DNA of 64,000 nucleotides from PALSA-1296 sp038210275 (GCA_038210275.1 JBBQWV010000010.1:52605-116604), one strand, 5' to 3'. Counted from the stretch's first letter, positions 9,876 to 18,402 are shown. Program-made: numbers and translations. The notes: generated by a model not told the origin, from the letters alone.

Positions 9876-9905
9876 CGTATATTAGATGCGAAGTTGATAG
9901 GCACC
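9876..9905 (+). promoter_or_regulatory. Bipartite box, copy A (upstream of dinD-like gene)
   Basis: CGTATATTAG (9876-9885), 8 variable bases, then TTGATAGGCACC (9894-9905), ending 35 bases before the dinD-like ATG. The same two arms with the same 8-base gap occur at 52950-52979 on the minus strand. The role is unknown: operator, promoter or recombination site. Confidence 0.5.
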
Positions 9906-9940
9906 ATTTTTAGTAAAGCATACGAGAAGAATTTGAGAAT

Positions 9941-10777
9941 ATGGAGAAAAATTCATTAGCAATTTTCGAGGGTTTTAATATCCGCAGGATCTACGATGAG
10001 AAAACTGAAACATGGCTTTTTTCAGTCGTGGATATTATTCAGGTACTTACGCAGCAACCAGATTTTCAGATTGCCAGAAAATACTGGAATAAGCTGAAAG
10101 AAAGGTTGAAAAACGAAGGAAGTGAAGTGGTGACAAATTGTCACCAGTTGAAAATGATTGCACCGGACGGTAAAATGAGACTTACTGATGTAGCCAATCC
10201 TGAAATATTGCTGCGTCTTATCCAATCTGTTCCGAGTCCAAAGGCAGAGCCGATCAAACTATGGCTTGCGAAAGTAGGCTATGAACGAATGCAGGAAATT
10301 GCAGACCCGCAACGATCAATAGATCGAGCGAGGGATAACTGGCAAAAACTCGGCAGAAGTGAAAAGTGGATCGAGCAGCGGATGACGGGACAGGAAACCC
10401 GAAACAAACTCACCGATTACTGGAAAAATAGTGACATCAAGGAAGGAGAAGAGTTTGCAATCTTAACCAATATTATACATCGGGAATGGACAGGGCTAAC
10501 GGTAGGCGAACATAAAAAGCTAAAAGACCTTAAATCCCAAAACCTTCGCGATCACATGAGCGAAGCAGAGCTGATATTTACTGCTCTTGCTGAAATGAGT
10601 ACACGGCAAATTGCCGAATCCTCTCAAGCCAAAGGAATGGATAAAAATAAAGAAGCCGGAAGAAAAGGTGGGGGTATTGCAAAAAAAGCTCGTCGTGAAC
10701 TCGAACAAAAAACCGGAAGGAGTGTCGTGACTGGTCAAAATTATCTGCCGCCGAAAAAGAAAACATTGCCTCAGTAA
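9941..10777 (+). CDS. DinD-like Bro-N domain protein
   Basis: 278 residues. The N-terminal ~110 residues form a Bro-N (phage antirepressor-type) domain (WLFSVVDIIQVLTQQPDFQIARKYW...). The remainder resembles DinD: RQELADD-like regions and the EFAILTNIIHREWTGLTV...HMSEAELIFTALAE segment align with E. coli DinD, an SOS-induced protein reported to antagonise RecA. The C-terminus is a Gly/Lys-rich tail (AGRKGGGIAKKARRELEQKTG) seen in chromosomal Bro-N proteins. No other phage gene is nearby, so it appears solitary. It sits downstream of the bipartite box at 9876-9905. Confidence 0.75.
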   Translation: MEKNSLAIFEGFNIRRIYDEKTETWLFSVVDIIQVLTQQPDFQIARKYWNKLKERLKNEGSEVVTNCHQLKMIAPDGKMRLTDVANPEILLRLIQSVPSPKAEPIKLWLAKVGYERMQEIADPQRSIDRARDNWQKLGRSEKWIEQRMTGQETRNKLTDYWKNSDIKEGEEFAILTNIIHREWTGLTVGEHKKLKDLKSQNLRDHMSEAELIFTALAEMSTRQIAESSQAKGMDKNKEAGRKGGGIAKKARRELEQKTGRSVVTGQNYLPPKKKTLPQ

Positions 10778-10861
10778 ATTTAAGCTGAGCTACTACCATT
10801 CCCCTCCATCGGAGCATTTCCCCCTTTCTGAGTGTTTAACCTCGCTAACTTTAAAAACTAC

Positions 10862-10920
10862 AGTCGTTATGGGTTAGTCGGATCATTTCTGCTAACGACT
10901 AAGGACTAACGACTTACGAC
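10862..10920. repeat. Heptanucleotide array TAACGAC with inverted partner
   Basis: Four 7-mers in exact register, TAACGAC, TAAGGAC, TAACGAC, TTACGAC (10893-10920), end 8 bases before the lepA ATG. A diverged inverted copy (AGTCGTTA, GGTTAGTCG) lies at 10862-10880, giving a possible stem-loop. The tract occupies the position where a Shine-Dalgarno sequence would be expected. Confidence 0.8.
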
Positions 10921-10928
10921 TATTCTTC

Positions 10929-12731
10929 ATGACGCTCGATCATATCAGGAATTTCTGCATTATTGCCCATATCGATCACGGTAAGTCAACGCTTGCCGAT
11001 AAATTACTCTTGGAAACCAAGACGATCGCTGTACGCGAAATGGAGTATAATCAGGTCTTAGACGATATGGATCTTGAGCAGGAGCGAGGCATCACGATCA
11101 AGCTCCATGCCATCATGATGAAATATAAAGCATTAAATGGCAAAGAATATACTTATAACATGGTTGATACTCCCGGCCATGTTGATTTTACGTACGAAGT
11201 TTCCCGTTCTCTTGCCGCTTGCGAAGGTGCTATTCTTGTTGTTGATGCAACGCAGGGAGTCGAAGCGCAGACGATCACCAATCTTTATCTTGCCATTGAT
11301 GCAGGTTTAGAAATTATTCCGGTGTTGAATAAGGTCGATCTTCAATCAGCGATGATCGATGAAGTTTCGAATCAGATCATTGAACTCCTTGGTTGTAAGA
11401 AAGAAGATATCATGCTTGCAAGCGCCAAAGCGGGTATTGGCATCGGAGAAATTCTTGAAGAAATTCATAAACGCATTCCGGCTCCCCAAGGCGATCCCGC
11501 AAGTACGCTTCGCTGCCTGATCTTTGATTCGCTCTTCGATCCCTATCGCGGCTCTATCGTGTATATGCGCGTGTTCGACGGCACGATCAACGAAGGGGAC
11601 GAGATCATGTTCATGCATAGCAAGATGAAGTACCGCGTCGAAGAAGTGGGTACTCTTCGCTTGGGACGTGAACAACGAAAATCTTTGCTTGCAGGAGAAG
11701 TGGGCTATTTAATCGCAGGTGTCAAGAATGTGAAAGAGACTCGTGTCGGAGATACGGTTACTTCTTTTCGTAATCCGGCAACCGAGGCGATCTCCGGATT
11801 CAAAGAATCCAAGCCGATGGTTTTTGCAGGACTCTATCCGCAGAATGCCGAAGCCTATACTGAACTTCGTGATTCGCTCGATAAGCTGACACTCAATGAT
11901 TCATCTTTGCAATTCGAACCGGAAACATCCGTTGCACTTGGTTTCGGATTTCGTTGCGGCTTCCTCGGTCTTCTGCACATGGAGATCATTCAGGAAAGAT
12001 TAGAGCGCGAATTCAATCAGAGTCTTGTCACCACCGTTCCGAACGTAGAGTACAAAGTGATGACAACGTCGAATGAGATCATCGCCGTTGATAACCCATC
12101 TGATATGCCGCAGCCAGGACATATCGAGTATATCGAAGAGCCTTTTGTAAAAGCGCAGATCATCGTGCCAAGCGAATACGTCGGCGCGATCATGAAACTT
12201 GCTACTGAACGCCGTGCAGTCTATAAAACAACAACGTATCTTGATGCAACGCGTGCTGACATACAGTATGAATTTCCTCTCTCGGAAATTATCTTTGATT
12301 TTTACGATAAATTAAAATCTATTTCGCGCGGATATGCTTCGCTTGATTATGAATTTTTGGAATATCGCCAGTCTGATCTTGTAAAGCTTGATATCTTGCT
12401 CAATGGCGATCCTGTTGATGCTTTCAGCACAATAGTTCACAGAGATAAGGCATTTGAATGGGGCAAAAAATTATGCACGAAACTTCGGGAGTTGATTCCA
12501 CGTCATATGTTCGAAGTTGCGATTCAGGCAGCCATCGGTGCGAAGATCATTGCGCGTGAAAGTGTGAAGGCACTTCGCAAGGACGTAACAGCAAAATGTT
12601 ACGGCGGTGATATCTCGCGCAAACGTAAGCTGCTCGAAAAGCAAAAAGAAGGCAAGAAGCGAATGAAGCAAGTCGGCAGAATTGAAGTGCCGCAAGAAGC
12701 TTTCTTGGCAATATTGCAGATAACGGATTAA
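10929..12731 (+). CDS. lepA: Elongation factor 4 (ribosomal back-translocase)
   Basis: 600 residues, full length for LepA/EF4, a translational GTPase that remodels stalled or mis-translocated ribosomes. G1 is at residues 14-21 (HIDHGKST). G2 lies near GITIKLHA, G3 is DTPGHVDF and G4 is NKVDL. The LepA-specific C-terminal end is present (KCYGGDISRKRKLLEKQKEGKKRMKQVG, written here only to mark it: key residues are the K/R-rich run) and finishes with ...AFLAILQITD. The start is directly downstream of a heptanucleotide tract. The stop overlaps the next ATG by one base (TAATG). Confidence 0.97.
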   Translation: MTLDHIRNFCIIAHIDHGKSTLADKLLLETKTIAVREMEYNQVLDDMDLEQERGITIKLHAIMMKYKALNGKEYTYNMVDTPGHVDFTYEVSRSLAACEGAILVVDATQGVEAQTITNLYLAIDAGLEIIPVLNKVDLQSAMIDEVSNQIIELLGCKKEDIMLASAKAGIGIGEILEEIHKRIPAPQGDPASTLRCLIFDSLFDPYRGSIVYMRVFDGTINEGDEIMFMHSKMKYRVEEVGTLRLGREQRKSLLAGEVGYLIAGVKNVKETRVGDTVTSFRNPATEAISGFKESKPMVFAGLYPQNAEAYTELRDSLDKLTLNDSSLQFEPETSVALGFGFRCGFLGLLHMEIIQERLEREFNQSLVTTVPNVEYKVMTTSNEIIAVDNPSDMPQPGHIEYIEEPFVKAQIIVPSEYVGAIMKLATERRAVYKTTTYLDATRADIQYEFPLSEIIFDFYDKLKSISRGYASLDYEFLEYRQSDLVKLDILLNGDPVDAFSTIVHRDKAFEWGKKLCTKLRELIPRHMFEVAIQAAIGAKIIARESVKALRKDVTAKCYGGDISRKRKLLEKQKEGKKRMKQVGRIEVPQEAFLAILQITD

Positions 12732-13237
12732 TGAGAAAATTTGTAATTTTATTAATGTTCTTTATTTCCTCTTCCGCTTTCGCGCAGGAAGTAAACTTTA
12801 TTTCCAAGATTCGTTCGATAGTTGAGAGAATCAATACTGATTCGGCTTACAAAACGAAGACGTTGGGAACTGAGGAGTTCATGCGCGAGGAAGAGACAGA
12901 TGGGGGCGGATCGTTAACAGGCTATTTCAAAAATGGCGAACTTAAAAAAATAAACGAATGGGTAGGGCTTTCCAATGGGATCGTCACGATAGAATATTTC
13001 TTAGATCATGGAGACTTAATTTTTGCTTACGAGCGAAAGAAATCATTCCAATACATTAATAAGCCGGATACTTCATATTGGGATTACCAGGATCAGCGCG
13101 TTATTCGGGAAAACAGATTTTATTTTCGCCATGGTAAGTTAATAAAAAAACATATCAAGGGCGATCAGGATCCTTCATCTGACGATACAGAATTGATTGG
13201 ATGGTGCAAAAAATATTCCGCATTATTACAGAAATAA
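12731..13237 (+). CDS. Small exported protein, unknown function
   Basis: 168 residues with a signal peptide (MRKFVILLMFFISSSAFAQE) and a soluble Glu/Lys-rich mature part with alternating beta-like segments (GYFKNGELKKINEW, NGIVTIEYFLDHGDLIFAYE). This pattern recalls the MORN-like or toxin-antitoxin-neighbour 'jelly' repeats of Bacteroidota, but no family was firmly recognised. It overlaps the lepA stop by one base and ends 7 bases before lepB, so it is in an operon with both. Confidence 0.65.
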   Translation: MRKFVILLMFFISSSAFAQEVNFISKIRSIVERINTDSAYKTKTLGTEEFMREEETDGGGSLTGYFKNGELKKINEWVGLSNGIVTIEYFLDHGDLIFAYERKKSFQYINKPDTSYWDYQDQRVIRENRFYFRHGKLIKKHIKGDQDPSSDDTELIGWCKKYSALLQK

Positions 13238-13244
13238 AAATATA

Positions 13245-14204
13245 ATGGCAAAAAACGAGACGAGGACAAGAACATTGGAAGATATCCGTAAAGATGGAGG
13301 CAGTGTGTCTACTCCGAAGAAGCCGGTAAAAAAGAAAGATGGATTTTGGCGTTCGATACTGATCGCAGGACTTATTGCCATCGGCATTCGCTCATTTTTT
13401 GTCGAAGCATTTCGCATTCCCACAGGCTCGATGAAGAATACGCTTCTGGTCGGTGATTATCTTTTCGTCAATAAACTTGCATATAGTTTTAAGTCTCCGA
13501 AATATCTTCCGTTCACGAATATTCCCATTCCGCATTTGGGATTCAATACTTTTCACGTCAGCCGCGGAGACGTTGTCGTATTCGAATTTCCGGGAAATAA
13601 AGATCAAGTGACTCTTTCAAAAGATGAGCGGAATGTGAATTACATTAAGCGTTGCATTGGTATTCCCGGCGATACGATTGAAGTGCGTAACAAGCAAGTT
13701 TATGTCAATAGTGTTGCGATGAAGAATCCTGAGAATTGGATCACCAGCCGTGACACCATGCCCAAAGGTCAGCCCGAACCAGGCGGCAATCTTTTTCCGA
13801 ACGGAAATAATAAATGGAATCGCGATAACTATGGACCCATCCGCATTCCAAAGAAAGGCGATGTCATTCCACTGAGCGGCGAAAATTACGATGCCTGGGC
13901 TGTCATCATTCAGCGTGAAGGACATACAATAAGATTGGGTGATCACGGTGCAGTGGAGATAGATGATAAACCGGTTACTTCGTACACAATTGAGCGCGAC
14001 TATCTTTGGATGATGGGCGATAACCGCGACAACTCGCTGGACTCAAGGTATTGGGGATTTGCGCCTGTTGATAACGTCGTCGGCAATGCGCTCTTTATTT
14101 ATTGGTCAATGTTCTGGCCGCCGTATCCTCCGAATGAAGGTGATCAAGAAGAACCGCAGAAATTCCACATGCGCTGGGAAAGAATTTTGAATGGTGTGCA
14201 TTAA
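13245..14204 (+). CDS. lepB: Signal peptidase I
   Basis: 319 residues from the ATG at 13245; an in-frame upstream ATG at 13197 lies inside the preceding gene and adds a non-family leader. Residues 35-54 form a single transmembrane segment. The catalytic Ser62 is in PTGSMKNTL and the general-base Lys135 in NYIKRCIGIPGD. Box E is MMGDNRDNSLDSRYWGF. It cleaves signal peptides of exported proteins at the inner membrane. An insert of about 70 residues between the Lys box and box E is typical of Bacteroidota/Chlorobi forms. Confidence 0.95.
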   Translation: MAKNETRTRTLEDIRKDGGSVSTPKKPVKKKDGFWRSILIAGLIAIGIRSFFVEAFRIPTGSMKNTLLVGDYLFVNKLAYSFKSPKYLPFTNIPIPHLGFNTFHVSRGDVVVFEFPGNKDQVTLSKDERNVNYIKRCIGIPGDTIEVRNKQVYVNSVAMKNPENWITSRDTMPKGQPEPGGNLFPNGNNKWNRDNYGPIRIPKKGDVIPLSGENYDAWAVIIQREGHTIRLGDHGAVEIDDKPVTSYTIERDYLWMMGDNRDNSLDSRYWGFAPVDNVVGNALFIYWSMFWPPYPPNEGDQEEPQKFHMRWERILNGVH

Positions 14205-14237
14205 ACAAGCTTAAAGCGAAAAGCTTAAAATAAAAAT

Positions 14238-14285
14238 GTCATACCGAGGAGTCCGCCGCGGCGGATTAGCCCTCCGTGGCAATCT
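14238..14285. repeat. Dispersed repeat, GTCATTGCGAGGAG family (copy 1, diverged)
   Basis: GTCATACCGAGGAGTC, then TCCGCCGCGGCGGA as a palindromic core, ending GTGGCAATCT. It fills the lepB-hemW gap and ends 3 bases before the hemW ATG. Related copies are at 22112-22152 and 51278-51316. Confidence 0.7.
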
Positions 14286-14288
14286 AAA

Positions 14289-15452
14289 ATGTCTCAATCT
14301 ACAAAAGAATCTCAAGATTTATCAGCATACTTTCACATTCCTTTCTGTGACACGAAATGTGTCTATTGTGATTTCTATTCTATCGAAGACCAGAGTTCTC
14401 AATCAAAATTTGTTTCTTTGCTGATAAAGGAGATGGAGCTAAAGGCTCTTGCTCATCCTGAGATCTGCCAACGCACTCTTAAAACTATTTTCTTCGGCGG
14501 CGGCACTCCATCGTTATTGCAGCCTGAAGAATTATCGGCGATCATTGCTCAGATAAAAAAATATTTTACGATTGCAGTTGATGTTGAATTCACTCTTGAA
14601 TGCAATCCCGGCACGGTCTCATTAGAAAAACTTTCGGCTTATAGAAAACTTGGAGTAAATCGCCTCAGCTTTGGGGTTCAATCTTTCAATGAAGATGAAT
14701 TGAAATGGCTATCGCGCATTCATAATGCCGATGAAGCACGCGTTGCTATCAAACTTGCACGGCAATCAGGATTTGAAAATGTCAGTCTTGATCTGATGTT
14801 TGCCTTGCCGAATCAAACGAAAGAAAAACTTTCGTACTCAATTGATGAAGCGCTTGCTCTTGGCACTGATCATATCAGCGCCTATAACCTTACCGTTGAG
14901 GAGGGTACGCCGCTCAATAGAATGGTGAAACTCGGACAAGTTGGCGAGATGCAGCAGGAAGAGGCGGCTGAGTTATTCGAATTTGTGCAGACAAGGCTTG
15001 TTGATTCAGGGTATGAGCAATACGAGATTTCCAATTATGCAAAGAGTCCCGATAAGCGGGCTCAACATAATCTGGTGTATTGGGATGGTAATAAAGATTA
15101 TGTTTCCTTCGGTCCATCGGCGCATGAATTTCTTGGTGGAATGCGCGCATGGAATATCTCTTCGCTCGATCAGTATGGTGCGATGATTGCCGAAGGAAAA
15201 CTTCCGCGAATCAATTCCGAAAAACTTGCTCTTGATAAACGCCGAACCGAAATTCTTTTCGTCCAGCTCCGCGCAACCGGTCTTGATATTGATGCATTCC
15301 AAAAAACTTTCGGCGAAGATATTTTGCAACATCCTGAACTTCCGATGCTGCTCGAAGAAGGAATGCTTGAGCACACCAAAAATTATCTTCGCCTTACTAA
15401 AAAAGGCTATCGCTTCTGCGATGCAGTAGTGCTGAGGTTGATGAATAAATAA
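14289..15452 (+). CDS. hemW: HemW, radical-SAM haem chaperone (coproporphyrinogen oxidase-like)
   Basis: 387 residues. The radical-SAM cysteines are C20, C24 and C27 in HIPFCDTKCVYCDF. FFGGGTPSLL, the SFGVQSFN motif, and DLMFALPNQT follow as in the HemN/HemW family. HemW lacks the extra N-terminal residues needed for the decarboxylase activity of HemN and instead binds haem. The short N-terminus here (only 12 residues before HIPFC) supports HemW. The C-terminal HemN-like domain ends at ...RFCDAVVLRLM. Its stop abuts the stop of the convergent gene at 15453. Confidence 0.9.
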   Translation: MSQSTKESQDLSAYFHIPFCDTKCVYCDFYSIEDQSSQSKFVSLLIKEMELKALAHPEICQRTLKTIFFGGGTPSLLQPEELSAIIAQIKKYFTIAVDVEFTLECNPGTVSLEKLSAYRKLGVNRLSFGVQSFNEDELKWLSRIHNADEARVAIKLARQSGFENVSLDLMFALPNQTKEKLSYSIDEALALGTDHISAYNLTVEEGTPLNRMVKLGQVGEMQQEEAAELFEFVQTRLVDSGYEQYEISNYAKSPDKRAQHNLVYWDGNKDYVSFGPSAHEFLGGMRAWNISSLDQYGAMIAEGKLPRINSEKLALDKRRTEILFVQLRATGLDIDAFQKTFGEDILQHPELPMLLEEGMLEHTKNYLRLTKKGYRFCDAVVLRLMNK

Positions 15453-17099
15453 TTATTTTGTGAGGATTATTTCTCGTGATAACTTTATGCTGCCACTTTC
15501 GAGAATAAGCAGATACGATCCACTTGGCAGATCATGCGCATCGAAAATAACTCTGTGCTGTCCCTCAGATACTCTTCCCAATACTAAAGTCTTCACAAGT
15601 TTGCCCGTCATATTATAAACAGCAAGTTTTACTTCTGTTTCCTTCGGAAGACTGTAATTGAAACTTGTTGTGGCAATGAATGGATTTGGGAAGTTCTGCT
15701 CCAGAGAAAATCCATTCGTATTATTATTTGACACACTGTTTGATATTGCTTTACCATCAAGATCGACGCTGACACTTGAGTCCTGACAGGGGGTGGCATT
15801 TGGGAATGTAACTTTAGCAATAAACTCTCCATAAGATTTTGGAGCGAATTCAAGAGTGAGAGTTGCTTGACCACCGGGAGCAATTGTAGCAGGTATCATC
15901 GAAATTACAGTATATGGTGATGATGGCGGCGTGATCAGCGGAGAGCCGGGAGTCCATGAGAAATTTGCAAAATTTAAAATTTCTATACTGACTTTACTTT
16001 TTCCGAAAGGCAGCGTATTCGGCACAGCTGCTCCATAAAAATCTAGAATAGAACAGGCAGATTTTCCTGAAACTTCGATCACGATAGTATTACCGCATGG
16101 TACTGCATCAGGAAATGTGATGATTGCCGAATCACTTCCTGAAGATAGTGGTGCATATTCTACTTGGAGTAAGAGACTATCTCCTAGACGAATGGCAAAA
16201 GTATTGGGGATATTGGTCACAATTTTAAAGGGAGAAGTTACCGTTGGTGTCTTCGGCATCCAAAGATAGGAGCCAATATTTTTTACTGTTACTAACAGAG
16301 TATCTCTCGAGCCGACTGCAATAATTGGAAAAGAAAGTTTTGTAGGTATGGTAGTTAGATACGCACATCCTCCTGAACCGGAAACCGGAATTTGTAGTGC
16401 ATTCCCGCATGGTCCTGCTTCCGGGAAAGTAATGGTTGTCGATTTATTCCCGGCTGTTTGAGGCGCAAATTGAACGGTGATAATTCTGCTTTCATGCGGA
16501 GCGAGTGGTACTGTATCAAATAATGGACTTTGAATAACGAACGTACCATCATCCGGAAAAAAATATGCGGCGCCTGCTTTCCAAAAATAATCACCATCAT
16601 TTGTGAGCGTAAAAGTTTTGACACTTTTTTGTCCGATGACTACTGTATCAAAAGATAATGCCGCTGGAAGTGAAGTCAGATGAGCGCAAGGAGTAGTCCC
16701 GGAAAGTGAAATATATTTTAAATTCAAACCATAATCTAAAAAAAGAAATGCCTGATGTGACCCAATAGTTTTTGGATGAAAGGTCAGGCAGAACGTAAAT
16801 GATGAATCAGGCTGAAGAGGTGGGGATGTTTTTTGTGAGAGGATATAATCAGTTGTCCCCACGCTTGCTTTTATAATTTCTACAGAATCCCCGCAGTTAG
16901 TAACGGTAATACATTGAACTGAATCTTTCCCCGGAGAAAGCTCTACGCCATCAAAAAGTGAACCAACAGAAGTCTTTATGCAAAGCGTAGCTTGGTTATG
17001 ATTCGGATGTGTGATCTGTCCAACCGCTATTCCTGATAATGATAGCAGCAAGAAAAGAAAGCTTCGAAAGATATTGATATATGAGGGGGAAATGCGCAT
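15453..17099 (-). CDS. Secreted T9SS protein with tandem ASH modules
   Basis: 548 residues with a signal peptide (MRISPSYINIFRSFLFLLL...). Four or so ASH-type beta modules of roughly 100 residues follow. Each has the pattern PA-x-LSFDTVVIGQ..., VTV-N-G, PF-hydrophobic, then TITFP-DA-PCGN and a closing Gly-Ser-Gly/Cys turn. A conserved Cys pair per module (PCGN...CAYL) may be bridged. The last ~80 residues are a type-A T9SS sorting domain (QNFPNPF, YNMTGKLVKTLV, LPSGSYLLILESG). It probably forms an extracellular scaffold or adhesin. No catalytic domain was seen. Confidence 0.85.
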   Translation of the reverse strand: MRISPSYINIFRSFLFLLLSLSGIAVGQITHPNHNQATLCIKTSVGSLFDGVELSPGKDSVQCITVTNCGDSVEIIKASVGTTDYILSQKTSPPLQPDSSFTFCLTFHPKTIGSHQAFLFLDYGLNLKYISLSGTTPCAHLTSLPAALSFDTVVIGQKSVKTFTLTNDGDYFWKAGAAYFFPDDGTFVIQSPLFDTVPLAPHESRIITVQFAPQTAGNKSTTITFPEAGPCGNALQIPVSGSGGCAYLTTIPTKLSFPIIAVGSRDTLLVTVKNIGSYLWMPKTPTVTSPFKIVTNIPNTFAIRLGDSLLLQVEYAPLSSGSDSAIITFPDAVPCGNTIVIEVSGKSACSILDFYGAAVPNTLPFGKSKVSIEILNFANFSWTPGSPLITPPSSPYTVISMIPATIAPGGQATLTLEFAPKSYGEFIAKVTFPNATPCQDSSVSVDLDGKAISNSVSNNNTNGFSLEQNFPNPFIATTSFNYSLPKETEVKLAVYNMTGKLVKTLVLGRVSEGQHRVIFDAHDLPSGSYLLILESGSIKLSREIILTK

Positions 17100-17177
17100 A
17101 TTATTATTGAATTAGTCTCTGAGTCAATAAGAACCTCTAGATGAGGGTTTTGTTACAGGTGGAGTTGAGGACTCTCA

Positions 17178-17210
17178 AAAATAAAAAACGGTGCGGATCA
17201 CTCCGCACCG
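17178..17210 (-). terminator. Rho-independent terminator of the marR-ferredoxin operon
   Basis: A perfect 9-bp stem CGGTGCGGA / TCCGCACCG with a 4-base loop (17189-17210) is followed on the minus strand by a T-rich run (complement of 17178-17188). It lies 116 bases after the ferredoxin stop and before the next minus-strand gene. Confidence 0.85.
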
Positions 17211-17325
17211 CCTTTAGAAGCGTGAACTGCTTTCATCCTTTTTCATCATCCATCATCTGCAGCTCACGTTTGCCTTTTCGGCATTGCTTCAACTTTTTTT
17301 TGAACGACTTAATGTGTCCGCTCCA

Positions 17326-17556
17326 CTATTTCACTTCTTCGCTATTCATATAGAATGTAAGCGCACCCGAAGGACATTTATTTACTTGAGTTATTATCTT
17401 CTCCGTTGTTGATGCTTCGGGTGTGATCCAGGGCATAACAAGCGGATGAAAAACTTCGGGCAATCCGCGAAAGCAATTTGCGGAGTGAATGCAGAGAGCA
17501 TTCTTCCATACTACCGTCACTTCGCCATTTGTATAATGTTTGGTGACTTCTTTCAT
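17326..17556 (-). CDS. Divergent [4Fe-4S] mono-cluster ferredoxin-like protein
   Basis: 76 residues from the ATG at 17556 (a TTG at 17565 would overlap the upstream gene). The sequence TVVWKNALCIHSANC...FHP...PWI...VNKCPSGAL matches the Fer4_19 (DUF1271) family, with three cysteines in the family positions. It is often encoded beside GNAT or OsmC genes and is thought to be a small redox protein. It directly follows osmC (one base between stop and start). It is the last gene of a marR-doxX-osmC-ferredoxin operon. Confidence 0.85.
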   Translation of the reverse strand: MKEVTKHYTNGEVTVVWKNALCIHSANCFRGLPEVFHPLVMPWITPEASTTEKIITQVNKCPSGALTFYMNSEEVK

Positions 17557-17557
17557 G

Positions 17558-17962
17558 TTATTCAATAGTTGTATTAATAACTATTTCACCTATCAGCACT
17601 TTATGCGTTGGGCATTTATCAGCGATCGCAAGCAATCGAGCACGATCTTCGTCAGTAATATTTCCGATGATCTTTATCTTTCTTTCGAAGAGCGAATGCG
17701 TAACGCCGCTGACATCATTCTTCGAAAAAGAAATATGTACTTCTATTTTTTCAACGGCATATTCTTTTCTATCGGCATACATCCGAAGCGTGATCGCCGT
17801 GCATGATGCAAGCGCCGAGGCAAGCAATGCAGAAGGATTAGGTCCTAATCCTTCGCCGCCATTTTCTTTTCCTTCATCGGCAAGAAAATTCAGACCTTCG
17901 AAAGCAAGATCAGTCTTGTAGTGCTCTTTGCCTATGGTTGCGGTGACTGCAATTGCTGCCAT
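17558..17962 (-). CDS. OsmC/Ohr-family peroxiredoxin-like protein
   Basis: 134 residues from the ATG at 17962. An upstream in-frame extension to 18136 lies wholly inside doxX and is rejected. OsmC/Ohr proteins reduce organic hydroperoxides with two cysteines. Here one is in LASALASCTAITLRMYAD (the resolving-type site) and the second is near the C-terminus in LLAIADKCPTHKVL, as in the YhfA/OsmC subgroup. The glycine-rich loop (GGEGLGPNPSALL) is intact. The start overlaps the doxX stop by one base (TAATG). Confidence 0.9.
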   Translation of the reverse strand: MAAIAVTATIGKEHYKTDLAFEGLNFLADEGKENGGEGLGPNPSALLASALASCTAITLRMYADRKEYAVEKIEVHISFSKNDVSGVTHSLFERKIKIIGNITDEDRARLLAIADKCPTHKVLIGEIVINTTIE

Positions 17963-18336
17963 TATATTTTTTTGATTTGATGATCGTACATTCCTGCAAG
18001 TAAGAGCGACGCGCCCATGAGGCTCGTATCTTTCAAGAGTCCACCCATTGCCATCTGCATACGCGCTGGATCCATCAGTCCGGGAATATGCAAGGTGACG
18101 ATGAAGACGAACATCAAGGCTGCAAGCCCGAAACAAGCATACTTCACAAGCTTACCGGAGATGATGCTGATCGCCGCAGCGATCATTGCGATTCCAGCGA
18201 AATAGATCCAAAATACTCCGCCCGGGATAGGTACAGAATCTGCCATTTTATCAGCATTAAAAATATGCATGATTCCAAAGACTGCAAATGGAATTGCAAA
18301 AAAGTACCTCGCTGCCGTTGTTGTGAGTTGTTTCAT
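17962..18336 (-). CDS. DoxX-family membrane protein
   Basis: 124 residues with four predicted transmembrane segments (FFAIPFAVFGIMHIF, VFWIYFAGIAMIAAAISII, ACFGLAALMFVFIVTLHI, SLMGASLLLAG). The first helix has the GIMHI feature common in DoxX proteins. DoxX members are small inner-membrane proteins linked to thiol and oxidative-stress defence in some bacteria; the biochemical role here is unknown. It is placed between marR and osmC, all on the minus strand and tightly spaced. Confidence 0.82.
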   Translation of the reverse strand: MKQLTTTAARYFFAIPFAVFGIMHIFNADKMADSVPIPGGVFWIYFAGIAMIAAAISIISGKLVKYACFGLAALMFVFIVTLHIPGLMDPARMQMAMGGLLKDTSLMGASLLLAGMYDHQIKKI

Positions 18337-18402
18337 ATGTTTATCTCTTCTTATACATAATTAATCATTGAGCGGATGTAGTCAATTCACCCAAATATTT
18401 TT

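Noticed and set aside
17231..17310. A basic 26-codon frame downstream of the ferredoxin (KSFKKKLKQCRKGKRELQMMDDEKG) with an ATT start and a GGAG 7 bases before it.
   Set aside because: The start is non-standard and its 3' part coincides with TTCATCC-type repeat sequence, so a small protein cannot be supported.
17558..18136. Extended OsmC start at 18136.
   Set aside because: The added 58 residues lie inside doxX and are not OsmC-like; the ATG at 17962 is used.
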